From contig WTXD01000023.1 in assembly GCA_022496205.1 (NCBI GenBank), forward strand, positions 62,001-126,000: DNA of 64,000 nucleotides. The letters are read 5' to 3'. Source of the stretch: Gloeopeniophorella convolvens (Eukaryota > Basidiomycota > Agaricomycetes > Russulales). Shown here one piece after another: positions 11,944 to 22,531 of this stretch; position 1 is the stretch's first letter; each line of letters starts with the position of its first letter. Under the pieces are notes generated by a model that was not told the origin of the DNA, did not search any database, and saw only the letters and a program-made list of their open reading frames with translations. The position numbers were made by a program, and so were the translations under genes.

Positions 11944-13766
11944 ATGCTCACGGCGGAAGAGCAAATCGCGCAGCTCGAGGCTGCGCTCGATGACGAGCGC
12001 GCGCGCCGGCGCGATGCCGACGAGCTCGCGAACAGAGACATCGCGTCACTAATGCAACAGCTTGATATGGCTCGCGTTAAGCAGCATCAAATGGAGAAGG
12101 AGATCGAGATGCTGTACAAGGCGGTGGCTGCGTATAGGGATGGGAACAAGATTGAGGAGGAGGAAGTACAGGCGCTTGTAGGCGCCAAGGTTGAGGTACG
12201 TCCGCTGCTATGTCCTGAACTGAAAGTTTGTCGTGGTCACTGAAAATCCCCACCAAGGTTCCCTCTAAGGACGTTAAGGTGCACGTCAAGATGGAGCATG
12301 TGCCTGTTGGCCCCCCGGAGTCGGGTCAGCCTAGCGCGCCCGTGTCGCCCGTGAACGCATGGATGGATGAAGTTATATCGATCCACGACAGCGACGATTC
12401 CGATGTCCAAGATTCCAAACCTCGCATCGTTCCTGCCACCCCGCCGCCCCCGCTCGAACACGAAGTATGTAGAAATCCGTACTAGCCGGCGTGACCTAGT
12501 GCTAACTCTTCGTGTTAGAACGGAGAGCCCATAGTGCGTACAACATCGCCACTCTCAAGTCCTCCGGACATGCGAGGACGTCAAAGTGCCAGTTCTCCGG
12601 GCAATTCTGCGACGAAACGACGTCGAGTTGAAACATCTCCCTCCCCGTCAACAAGGGGCTCTAGTGTCCGTAAAGCGTCTCGCCCCTCACGACGCTCACG
12701 ACTTGCAGGCTCCGCTGTCGATCCTACGTCTCCCGTTTCACTGCGGCCATCTGAACTCTCCAACACCCCCGACTCCTTGATCGATCGTGTTTCCGCTATT
12801 GCTGCTGTCCCAGTCGAAACCGTAGCTCCAATCACGTCCGGTGATGGCCATCCCGACTACGTTACTCGCGATTTTCTCACTAAAGCTTACGGATACGCTC
12901 CGGGATCTTTGGTGCACAAACACAAAGCCAATGCTACCTCATTCGCGCGCAGGAATGTCTTGTTTCCCCAGTGGGTGCAGAATCCCGGATTACCAGTAGA
13001 GCCCGGGCAGGCTGGGACGATCTTGACTATGCGGGTGGACATACTAGAGTTTCGTTCATTGACACTCTTTGTACGCGCACCCGTGAAGACGGCTATGTGG
13101 CTCTACATGGGCGAATACGAGCCTGTCGTCTGTCCGACCCCGTTAACTAATACAGAGTTTCAGAATCTGACAAATGCGGTAAGCCTTAGCTGCCCTTCCG
13201 AAGGTCCCGTGCTGACGCGATCACCACGTAAAGACCCGGACTGGGTGGGCAAAGTGTATCCTGGGTCATTGGCAACAATGGGACAGTTTCATGTCCGCTC
13301 GAACACGCATCTGGCTTCGCAAGAACGGGAAAGCGGTCACCGACGCATCGGTCACCGAAACACTCGCTCGGCACCGTGCTGGGAAGGTGAAAGGAGGCGA
13401 TATTGGATTGGACAAACAGGACGTCCTGAAGGCCTTTGATTCGGGTGAAGAGGTACGTGGGAGCAGCCCCCACCTGTTACTCAGGGTGCTTATGGCGGAC
13501 AGACGCTCCTAGTGTACCTTTTATGTCCTCTATCGTACGACGTCACTTTCTCGGAGGACATGCACACCCGCCGCGTTTGCGCGTCATCCGACGGCGCATC
13601 TCCCCGGAGCAAGGTTGAGGACGAGGAAGGGGACGAGCTTGTTGATGAGCCCGAGTCCCCATCATCACCACGGCGACAGTTGCGGAGGAGCCGCCGCACC
13701 ACATCCACTAGACGTCAAAAGGATCACGCTCTGCCCCAGCTGAGCGACGATGACTCGGATTCATGA
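11944..13766 (+). CDS. coiled-coil protein with DUF6697-like C-terminal domain, copy B
   Basis: Five exons: 11944-12195, 12258-12464, 12519-13178, 13234-13452 and 13503-13766. They sum to 1602 nt (533 aa). All junctions are GT-AG and sit at the same positions as in copy A. The order of parts is the same: coiled coil (EEQIAQLEAALDDERARRRD), acidic IHDSDDSDVQD motif, basic RRRVETSPSPS patch, then the conserved domain with FPQWVQNPGLPVEPGQAGT, LYMGEYEPVVCPTPL, RTRIWLRKNGK and LVYLLCPLSYDVTFSEDM. It has a longer C-terminus than copy A: an Arg/Ser-rich stretch ending LPQLSDDDSDS, where copy A stops earlier at SASRQ. This is the best-preserved copy. The acidic tail resembles a phosphoserine (CK2-type) cluster. 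Function unknown. Confidence 0.78.
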
Positions 13767-13903
13767 TCTGGCAGTGAACCTGTTCATGATTGCAGTGGGG
13801 TATAATTCCACCAGCTCGCACCATGTCGGTGTTTGCCACTCTCTAGTTATCTTATACAATCTATAATGCAACGCAGCTGATACTATGATACCACACAAAA
13901 CGG

Positions 13904-13938
13904 TTCGATACATGTCCACAGGGTGAACAAAGCTGGAT
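13904..13938. repeat. 35-nt BTB-derived junction filler, units B/C
   Basis: The string from TTCGAT through TCCACAGGGTGAACAA to GGAT lies at the unit B/unit C junction. It matches 18476-18510 of double-BTB gene 1 at about 29 of 35 positions, most of the differences being transitions. It extends the match seen at the A/B junction, so both junctions descend from one event that included BTB sequence. Confidence 0.65.
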
Positions 13939-14308
13939 GTGGCGCGTGCGCGCGTCGGACTCACCCGCCACAGCACGACTGCGCGCACGCCTGCGCACGC
14001 GCACTACCCGCCTGTGCGGCCCATGCGGACGCAGCTGACCGTCAGCTCACGGTGGTGCCGCGCGCCGGCGCTGTACGCGTGCCATGTTGTGCACACATGC
14101 GACCCGCCCGAGGGCGTGCAGTACTACGGTCTATTCTTCTAGCTGTTCCTCGGCGACGAGTACGAGCTGCTTAGGAGGCGGGGAAGCTGTCGCGGCATCA
14201 GCTGCTGTTCGTGGACGAGTACGAGGACTGTTCGTTGTTCGCGCACGGTGCGCTCGGCGTGCTCGGGTGGCTCCTCAGCTTGCGAGCTTCTTGTATCCCG
14301 TGGACTAG
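13936..14308 (+). pseudogene. RhoGEF SH3-domain remnant in unit C
   Basis: Third copy of the SH3-coding end of the RhoGEF gene, clearly decayed. The line YYGLFF is followed by TAG where units A and B have CAG (a C-to-T change). Bases are missing in the LPFFQ and EVLKEAGHP parts, shifting the frame, and SHQLLFVDEYEDCS-type codons survive only out of frame. The stop-proximal LASFLYPVD codons are still recognisable. No MITE insert is present, so that insertion happened after the units separated. Confidence 0.8.
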
Positions 14309-14855
14309 TGTTCTCTTCCGTTACTTCTGCGTTCTTTTCTTCTTTGTGCTCATGCTATCCACGCTCGTTGCCCGCTTGTCACATCCTACATTACCTTCCC
14401 CTAGTCATCCTTTTCCCCAGGCTCCTGTGGATACCGATACCATCTACTGTTCAAGTACATCTAGATGTTGCGTGTCTATCGCTGCTGCCTGCCATATATT
14501 AGTGCTTACATGCTTGTTGCATGTCAGCACACTGGACCTACATCCCCAGGAGCGTGCTGAGACTCAACTGCGACTCCGCCGCCGCGCCGCGGGACGCCTA
14601 CGGCTAGGCGCTATGATATCGGAGGCGAGCACTTTCGCGCTATGGATCCCGTGATCGTGATCTCCTCGCGACGACGGCTTTCATCTTCTCCTGCTCCAAA
14701 CACCCCACACAAGCACCACAACCACTCCAAAACGCGCCCAGCATCGCTTACCGGAGTGCCAGGTGCCGACGCGGCCTCGGCACGTCCATGGATCGCCCAC
14801 TATAAACTTGTGCCAGCGCGTTCACGACACGCAGCCCTGACAACCGTACATCAAC

Positions 14856-16515
14856 ATGCCTACTACGGAAGAGCAAATCGCACAGCTCGAGGCCATGCTC
14901 GATGACGAGCGCGCGCGGCGGCGCGATGCTGACGAGCTCGCGCGCAGAGACATTGCGTCGCTGACGCACAGGCTCGATATGGCTCGTGAGAAACACCATC
15001 ACATGGAGAAGGAAAACGAGATGCTATACAAGGCGCCAGGTCGAGGTGGGTCCTGATATGTCCTGAAGGTTCGTCACCGTGCCACTGAAGCTCCCCGCCA
15101 AGGGCGTCAAGGCGGAGGATGCGCCCTCCGGCCCTTCGCGTCAGCTTAGCGTGCCTGGGCCGCCCGTAAACGTACGCATGGATGAGGTTGTATCAGTCCA
15201 CGACAGTGACGATCCTGTTCAAGATCTCAACCCCCGCATCGATCCTGCCACCCCGCCGCACCTGTGCGAACACGAAGTATGCCGAAACTTGTAATCGGCG
15301 CGATACGATGCTGATTCTTTGCCACGTCAGGACGGGTTGCCGATAAGGTGTAACAACATCGCCGGCCTCGGGTCCACCAGATTTCCCTAACCTGCGAGGA
15401 CGCCGGATCGCTAGTCCTCTTGACAATCCTGTGACGAAACGGCGTCGAGTTGAAAGGTCTCCCTCTCCGGCACCAAGAGGCACTAGTGTCCGTGAGCCTT
15501 CCCGCCCCTCCGAACGAAACCCACGGCTTACAGGCTCCACTGTCGATACTACCTCTCCTGTCTCACGGCGGCCGTCTGACCTCTCCGATATCCCCGACTC
15601 CTTGATCAATCGTGTTTCCAGTATTGCTGCCATCCCTGTTGCAAATGTTGCCCCAATCACACCGGGCCCCGGTGGCGACTATCCCGACTATGTTACCCGC
15701 CGCTTTCTCTGGGAGGCTTACGGATTCTACAAGGATGCATGGGTCCAGCGACCAGGACCCGGTGCTATTGCAACTAAATTCGGGTGCAAGGACGTTATTT
15801 TTCCCCAATGGGCGATGAACCCTGGATTGCCACTCGAGCCAGGGCAGCCTGGGACGATTTTGATTGTGGGGAAGCATGACATGCCCGGCCTCCTTCGAAG
15901 ACCGTGGTCGCTCTTTATTCCCGCACCTTTGAAGGACGTGTGGCTCTACATGGGCGAATACAAGCTCGCCGTCTGCCCGACCCCGTTAGCTGATACAGAG
16001 TTTCAGAATCTACCAAAAGCGATAAGCCTTGGCCGTTTTCTCGAGGGTCCTATCTGACGTGACCACGTAAAGACTCGAATTGCGTGGGCGGTGTCTATCC
16101 TGCGCCATCCATCCCGGGTCTGCTTTGCGTCTGCCCGAGCACGCATCTGGCTTCGCAAGAACTGGAAAGCAGTCACCGAATCATCAATTACCGAAACACT
16201 CACTCGACACAATGCTGCGTGGAGGCAAGGAAGCGATATTGGGTTGTGCGAACAAGACATCCTGAAGGCTTTTGATTCGGGTGAGGAGGTACGTGGGAGC
16301 AGTCATCACCTGTTCCTCAGGGGGCTCATGGTGGACAGACGTTGTTAGTGTACCTTCTGCTCCCTCTATCGTATGACGTCGCTTTCTCGGAGGACATGCG
16401 CAGCCGCTGGCTCCGCGCGTCATTCGGCGGCGCACCTCCGCAGAGCGAGGTCGAGGACGAAGAAGGGAACCAACCTATTGGCGAGCCCGAGCCCCCATCG
16501 GCATCACGACGATAG
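14856..16515 (+). pseudogene. coiled-coil/DUF6697-like gene, copy C, disabled
   Basis: Related to copies A and B over its whole length but not translatable as one protein. Exon 1 (14856-15045) has lost bases near its end and finishes one base out of phase with exon 2 (15103-15276). Exon 3 has an extra A near 15351 that shifts the frame before the RRRVE patch. The third intron's donor has changed from GTAAGC to ATAAGC at about 16021, and the reading frame then stops at FLEGPI. The central domain from IPDSLINRVSSIAAIPVANV to LYMGEYKLAVCPTPL is still open (15431-16057), so decay is recent. A shorter protein of about 208 residues could in principle be made from that open part. Confidence 0.75.
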
Positions 16516-16782
16516 TCACGCGGCCTAGTCACGGAGAAACCGCAGTACTACTTCTACTTACCAGATGCCAAAAGGATCACGCTCTGGTCCTGCTCAGTGA
16601 CGATGACACGGACTCGTGATTTGGCTGTGAGGTTCACGATTGCGGTGGGGTAATTATGAATTCGCCAGCTCATAGTACCATGTCGGCGTTTGCCACTCTC
16701 GAGTTATCTTATACCCTTTACTTATACTGCAACTCACATGATAGTACTAGTATAATACTACACATAACGACTCGTTGCACCT

Positions 16783-18913
16783 TCACTCAGGCCATGGAAG
16801 TTCAAAATGAACCTGGTGGGGCTTCGCGTCATGTAACGAGTCGGAAGAAAATCGGCCACTTACGCTCTCAATTGCGTCTTTCAGGTCCTTATTGAGCGCT
16901 GTGCAGAAACGCGCCCCTCTCTGGTTGTAAATCATCGCGCACATCAGGCATAGCGGTACTGATTCCGCTTTATAATGGGCGGCCAGTGCGTCGTTGAACA
17001 ACTTCTCGATCCCCAGGGACTTGATCGAGGGGTACTTGGTGTCCGAGACGACATCTTTCAGCAGCCGTGACAGAAAGTCATACCACCACAATGGTAAGTT
17101 GGCCTCGCTGTTGGGAGCGAGTGTCTTGCATCTTTCGAATTCGACCTTGACGTTACCAGCATCCTTTTGTGGCTGAATCATGAAAATTTGTTTAGGACAT
17201 TGTAGAAACTCTTTCGCGATGCGAGATGAGACATTGAGGATCGAATCGAGACGGCTGGCGATGGCGTCCCGGCAGCGCTTGCGATATTGTAAAAGCGCAT
17301 AGAGCGCGGAACCTTCTACATAGCGCAGTGATTGTCCTATTCCTTTGAAGGTTAGTGGGTAGTTGAGAGTGAAGACGGCCAAGAACTTTGTCTCTTGCGC
17401 GAGGCGACTTTTGGCGGCGATTGCATACGCACGGAAGAGGCTTCCTTGAAGCCGAGTCACCGGTGGCTCGCGCGGATTAGACAGTATGGACCGTATGTGT
17501 CGCATTGCGCCGTCCATCTGGTACTTTTGCGCAGCCGCGAGAAGATGCAGCGCAAGATCGTATGATTCTATCTGCGGATGAGTGTTTGGGTATAGCCAGG
17601 GGGATAGTCCCTCTAAGACAACGGAGTGCTCTGTCACGGATATTTGAGGTAGACCGTCGACAGTGACCGCTTGTCCCCCCGGGGAGCTTGATGGAACTTC
17701 TTCATCAGACGGAAGAGAGAACATATCCCGAAAGAATGGTGAAAATATCGCTAGAATGGATTTGTGGAAGCGGAGGCCTTTTCCGTCTGAAGAGCGGATT
17801 ATGACATCCGCAGCTTCGACCTCATGGTATGGCCCAGCTGGTTCCGAGCTGCCAGTGGCCGGTAGGAACGAAAAGTCGAAGTCCCCGTCGAGGGACTCCC
17901 GTTGACTTAGAAAGTCTTCCTCAGCCTTAGCACAGAGAGCGGTCAATACAATTCCCGGAGTCAGGCCAGACAAACAATACTACCTGGGAAATAGCCATGC
18001 GCATTCTAAGCGAGATGGAATTCCAGAATGTCGCTTTCGTTTCGGCAGGTACATTTCCACAAAATTGGCACTCGGTGTCCAGGACGTGAGCGTGCAACGC
18101 GCTATAAAATTGACCTTGGTCGAAGATTGGGCGAGAGGTCGCCATGGTAGTGAGGACCTCATCAATCCACTGGGGTGTGCCGGAAGAATGGAGGGTCACA
18201 CATGGGTGACTCCATGCGGATTGTAGTTCGCTCGACTTTCGAAAATCGTTGATGGAAGACGTGAGCCGATCTTGGACGCATTTTTGGAAGCTGACGATAT
18301 CGTGCAGAGCAGTACCTAATGCAAATTACAGCTTCGTGCCCAACCCTTCAATTGTTATGGGAAGGTCTAACACAATTCTAGCTGGTGCAAGCGCTTCGAG
18401 CAAGAGACCCTCATTCCGTGCCAGACAGAAGAGGCGGAATGCGTCGTCAGGTCGAACCCTACGATCGATGCGGCTTTCGATGTACGTCCACAGGGTGAAC
18501 AAGGCCGCATCGGCTTTGTACTTCTTTGCCGCGACTAAGACAGGGATGGCATCCTCGAAATTGGAAGGTAGACACAGACGAACGGGGAGGATGGCGCTGA
18601 GGAGGCTACGGACGGTATTTGCATCCTCTGGCAGGTGCAAGACTGGCTGTGTGCGATTTGGAGTGGCTGATTCGTATTCCGAGTCAGAAATGCGCTCAAT
18701 AGGGATAGTATAGCGTCCGGAATAGCTCCACTAACCTTGCACCAACCTCTCTGCTAATACAGAAGAGGACGTTTCCAACGCTCCCCGGTATGCTTTGAAT
18801 CTAACTCCATCTGACGACATCACAACAAGATCGGCGTCGGAAAGGTCAAAGGAGGCATCATAGTCAAGGGTTTGTGACTCCGAGTCTGTGGCCTGAACCG
18901 GAGATTCAGACAT
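16783..18913 (-). pseudogene. double-BTB/POZ protein, copy 1, two in-frame nonsense codons
   Basis: Tandem paralogue of the genes at 19.5 and 22.5 kb. The model is exon 18913-17984 and exon 17925-16783, with a 58-nt GT-AG intron at the same place as in copy 2 (2073 nt, exactly in frame). Two stop codons lie inside exon 1: TAG at 18733-18731 after LAERLVQG, and TAA at 18328-18326 where copies 2 and 3 have a coding codon (copy 3 reads KLQYATGTSLHD, copy 1 reads KL-stop-FALGTALHD). The frame is conserved on both sides of each stop. The two BTB folds (DADLVVMSSDGVRFKAYRG and AADVIIRSSDGKGLRFHKS) and the C-terminal CLMCAMIYNQRGARFC motif remain. The second half alone (17973-16783) is a 396-codon open frame and could give a single-BTB protein if transcribed separately. 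Confidence 0.75.
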
Positions 18914-19465
18914 GACGCTCGGCGAGAGTGATGATGCGTCTGGGAGGTAGGATGGCAAGAAACGGGTATAAATCTTTCAGAGACGATGGCGAGGATGACA
19001 ATGAGCACGGGCGCGCTGGGTCAAGGGGTGTCTGTGTGCCTGCATAGTGCCCACGAGCCCAGTGTTTGCTCAGTGCCGCCTGCAGTGCACTGGCACGAGT
19101 CGGAAGGCTAGACAGGGCTAGACCCACGAGCTGGCGGACATTATTCACCACCCGGCATTTGCCGGGCGCAGCTTCGCGTGAGTCTTTGTTCAAACGCTCG
19201 CTTCGCCACTTCGATCCGGAAGAAGCTGAGTTCATTGACGAGCGTGAACGCCCAACTTCCGTCAGAGCCAATCATTTGAAATATGGTCCAAGATTTAGCA
19301 GGGTGGCGCGTGATCATACCGTTTCTAAACAAATATGTAAACTCGGTGAACGTAGGGTCTAACTAGCAGTGAAGTGAGGTCGTACATGCATTGCATAACC
19401 TTCACTCGAGCCGGGGAAGCTCAAAGGGTACCTGTTAAAACCTCAGATAATCAGGCGCTGTTGTG

Positions 19466-21498
19466 TCAGTAGAATGGTCGAACACCCACATTCTGAATAG
19501 CCTCCTGCAGTTCCGTCTCGAGGGCTGCGCAGAACTGCTCCTTTCTTGAAGCGTAGATTATTGCACACATCAAGCATAACGGTTCGTCCTCCAGATGGGC
19601 TGACAGCGAGGAGTCGAAGTGGGCTCGAATGCGTAGGGCCTGTATTGATGGTCCAAGTGCGTCCGAAAGGACGTCAGTCCGCAGTTTGGATAGGAAGTTG
19701 CGCCACCAAAGTGGTTGGATGCTACCGGCGACGGCCCGTGCGTTGCATCCATAGACTTCAACTGCTTCAACGCCGATGCCACGACTAGGACTTTCTGTGA
19801 TTTCGATTGCAAAGCTCTGCTTGGAATCCTTTAAGAACTTCAGTGCGGTAGGAGATGCGAGATCGAGATACGACTTAAGGCGGTAGGCAACAATGTCTCG
19901 ACAGCGCCTGCGATATTGCAGCAGCGCGTAGAGTACATGGCCTTCGAGGTAGCGAATTGAATCACCAATCTCCTCGAACGAGAGACGGCGGTCGAAGGTG
20001 AGCATGGCCAGGGATTTCGCTTCGGGCCCAAGGCGGTGCCGAGCGGCAAACGCATATTGACGGAAAAGAGCGTGACCGTAAAGCAAAGGAAGCATGGCTT
20101 CGCGCTGACTCGACATTATGGATCGAACATGGGCCATGATTCCGTCCATCTCATACTTCTGCGCAGCTGCGAGGAGATGTAGTGCGAGATCATACGAGTC
20201 GACTTTTGGGCACGAGCGTGGATATAGGAGAGTGAGCAGCGCTCCCAAGACCCGAGAGTGTTCCTCCACGGGAATTGTGTGGACCGTAGGTGCGGCAGCA
20301 GTCCGTTTCCTTTTCGCGGGAGGCCGTACATCCGGAAGGGAAAACATGTCTCGAAAAAACGATGAGGATGCCGATAGGATAAGTTTATGCACGGGAAAGT
20401 CTTGTCCGTCCGATGAGCGGATTATAACATCCACCGCTCCCAAATCATCGTACGGGCCGAATTGCACTGGCCCGCCGGTTGGAGTTGGGAACTCGAGGGA
20501 TTGCTCAGAAGAGGACTTCCTTTGACTCAGAAAGTCCTCTTTGGCCTAAACAGAGTGCGCTCAGCATCATCATTCGGATCTGGCGCTTATCCACCTACCC
20601 GAGTGATGGCCATACGAATATCCAACGAGATGGTGTTCCAGAAGATTGCCTTCTTTACTGCGGGCACATCTGCGCAAGACTTGCAACCGGTGCTTTGTGT
20701 GTGATGGTGCAGCGCAGAGTAGAACCGACTTTGGTCGAAATTTGAGAAGGCTGATCTCGGGTCTGCCATCACAGTGAGAGCTTCGTCGATCCAGCTAGGT
20801 GTACCATCAGATCGCAGAGCGCCGACGCATCCGTTACTCCATAAGGATGGGAGCTCGCCAGACTTGCGGAGTTCGTCGAGGGAACGTATCATCCGGTCTC
20901 GAACGCATTTTCGAAAGCTCATCATGTCGTACAGGGAGGTGCCGATTGCGTACCGCAGCGTGGAATCCAGGCCCTCGATCGTCATGGGAAGATCAAGTGC
21001 AATCCGGGCTGGTGCAAGTGCTTCGCGCAGAAGACCCTGACTCCTCGCCAGGCAGAAGGCGCGAAATGCGTTGTTAGGCCTGACCATGAGGTCAATGTCT
21101 TTCTCGATATATGCCCATAGGGTGGACAGAGCTGCTTCAGCCTTGTACTTCTTGGCTGCGACCAGGACGGGAACGGCGTGCTCGAAACTTGATGGAGGAT
21201 ATATGCGAACAGGGAGGATAGCACTTAGGAGGATGCGGAGGGTGAACGCGCCTTCTGGTAGGTTCAGAACTGGCAGAGTACCTTCGGGGGTGACTGATGT
21301 ATGCGTCGGCTCAGAGCCCAAAGCGAGTAACTTCTCCGCCAGCACAGAAGAGGACTTTTCCAGTATCACCCTGTACGCTTTGAAGTTGACCCCGTCTGAA
21401 GACCTTACAATAAGGTCAGCATCGGGGAAGTCGAAGTAATCGTCATCGCTGGGGGGTTGTGTGACCTGGGATGGAGAATCGGATTTGATAGTGCGCAT
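19466..21498 (-). CDS. double-BTB/POZ domain protein, copy 2
   Basis: Two BTB modules in one chain. Exons are 21498-20599 and 20545-19466, joined by a 53-nt GT-AG intron. The start at MRTIKSDSPSQV is chosen because SDSPSQV aligns with the start of copy 3; an upstream ATG at 21546 is possible. Module 1 begins DADLIVRSSDGVNFKAYRV and continues with a helical region (AFRAFCLARSQGLLREAL). Module 2 begins AVDVIIRSSDGQDFPVHKL and is followed by the equivalent helices (LFRQYAFAARHRLGPEAK). Each half closes with a Cys pair (CKSC; CLMC). BTB domains mediate dimerisation or Cullin-3 binding; in Agaricomycetes such families are large and uncharacterised. No DNA-binding or Kelch domain is visible. It shows no disabling change and is the intact middle copy of three. 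Confidence 0.85.
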
Positions 21499-21546
21499 GT
21501 ACCGAACTTGAGGGATAGCGTAGTGCGCGGGGGTCGAAGTGAGCAC

Positions 21547-22531
21547 GAAACGTTAACAGGAGTTGGGCACAGGATGGTGGTGGTAGTCGCCGCGGACGCG
21601 AGCAGCGTGGCACGAAATGGCAACACAGAGTCATCGACATCCCCAAGTATGTAATATTGCGGGATTTACCGCACCGTCCACCGACGATGCTTCTGTCGAA
21701 CGTCGACTTCTGGACACTAACTTCCGCCTCGTCATTGCATCCTCAGTGAGAACCGCATTGGGATCAGTTTGTTTGCGTAGATGATTCGGAGGTTGGGACT
21801 CCCTCGTGCCATCTGTTCGTACGCACTGCCCTCGCAAGGACGCCGGCGCAGTCGACACCCCCAGGCTCTATCTAGTATGGTGTCGCTTTCTTGGGGGACA
21901 TGTGCAATGCTGGCCTCGTACATTTCCAGAAGCGCTCCCTCCCAGAGCGAGGTCCGAGAGGATGAGGAAGAGACTAGCTTCAAATTGACTCATCGACGAG
22001 CCCGACTCGTCTCCGTCACGGCTCACTGCACGTGGCACGACAATTTCGGACAGAGGAGCCGGCCGGCCCGAAGCGCCGCCCCCATTAGTAGACATCATGA
22101 TACCCTGCTTCAGCCAAGCTTCAGCTGTGCGATGGTGATAAGTATGGTTTCGTATTTTGGATTCCGCATGGGCATATTCGCCGGGTGACCAAACGTTTGC
22201 ATGTGGACGCTGTAACTAGTAATGTTGGATCATGATATGTCACCATTCGGTATCCTCGTTCAACACGCCAATTTCCATTACAACGCAAATGACAACGCGT
22301 AAAACAGGTCGCTGGGCAGGAGCAAACAGTTAGTGCAAAGGCCAGATGAGGTATAGACATGTGCGATACACGAGCACGATACATAAAGACCCAGGTGAGC
22401 GACCGTCGTGTATTGACAGAATATAGCAACGGGAACCCAGTAACACATAAGCCAGTAAGTCTGTCTCTTCAATCCAATCAAGGAAGGTCGAAGGGAACCT
22501 ATCGGTGCTGCGCTTCATATCATGCGATAGA
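21547..22531. other. intergenic, between double-BTB copies 2 and 3
   Basis: About 1 kb holding the promoter side of copy 2 and the 3' flank of copy 3. Only short overlapping frames occur. No repeat or RNA gene is recognised. Confidence 0.5.

Larger units (their letters stand above)
10669..13903 (+). repeat. tandem unit B: SH3 remnant plus coiled-coil gene copy B
   Basis: Second direct repeat. It keeps the SH3 segment, the 3' flank and coiled-coil gene B. It differs from unit A by a 201-bp insertion in the SH3 segment (10946-11146), a small deletion that removes the residues equivalent to CRVVHA of the SH3 domain, and scattered substitutions. Confidence 0.85.
13936..16785 (+). repeat. tandem unit C: degenerate SH3 remnant plus coiled-coil pseudogene copy C
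   Basis: Third direct repeat, the most diverged. Similarity to units A and B ends near GTTGCACCTTC at about 16785. From there the sequence instead resembles the 3' flank of double-BTB gene 2 near 19400-19430 (ACCTTCACTC followed by GGCCATGG or GAGCCGGG), so the native chromosome resumes here. Confidence 0.8.

Noticed and set aside
18315..18328. 14-nt GTAATTTGCATTAG as an intron bypassing the TAA in double-BTB copy 1
   Set aside because: Far too short to splice, and copies 2 and 3 have coding sequence there.
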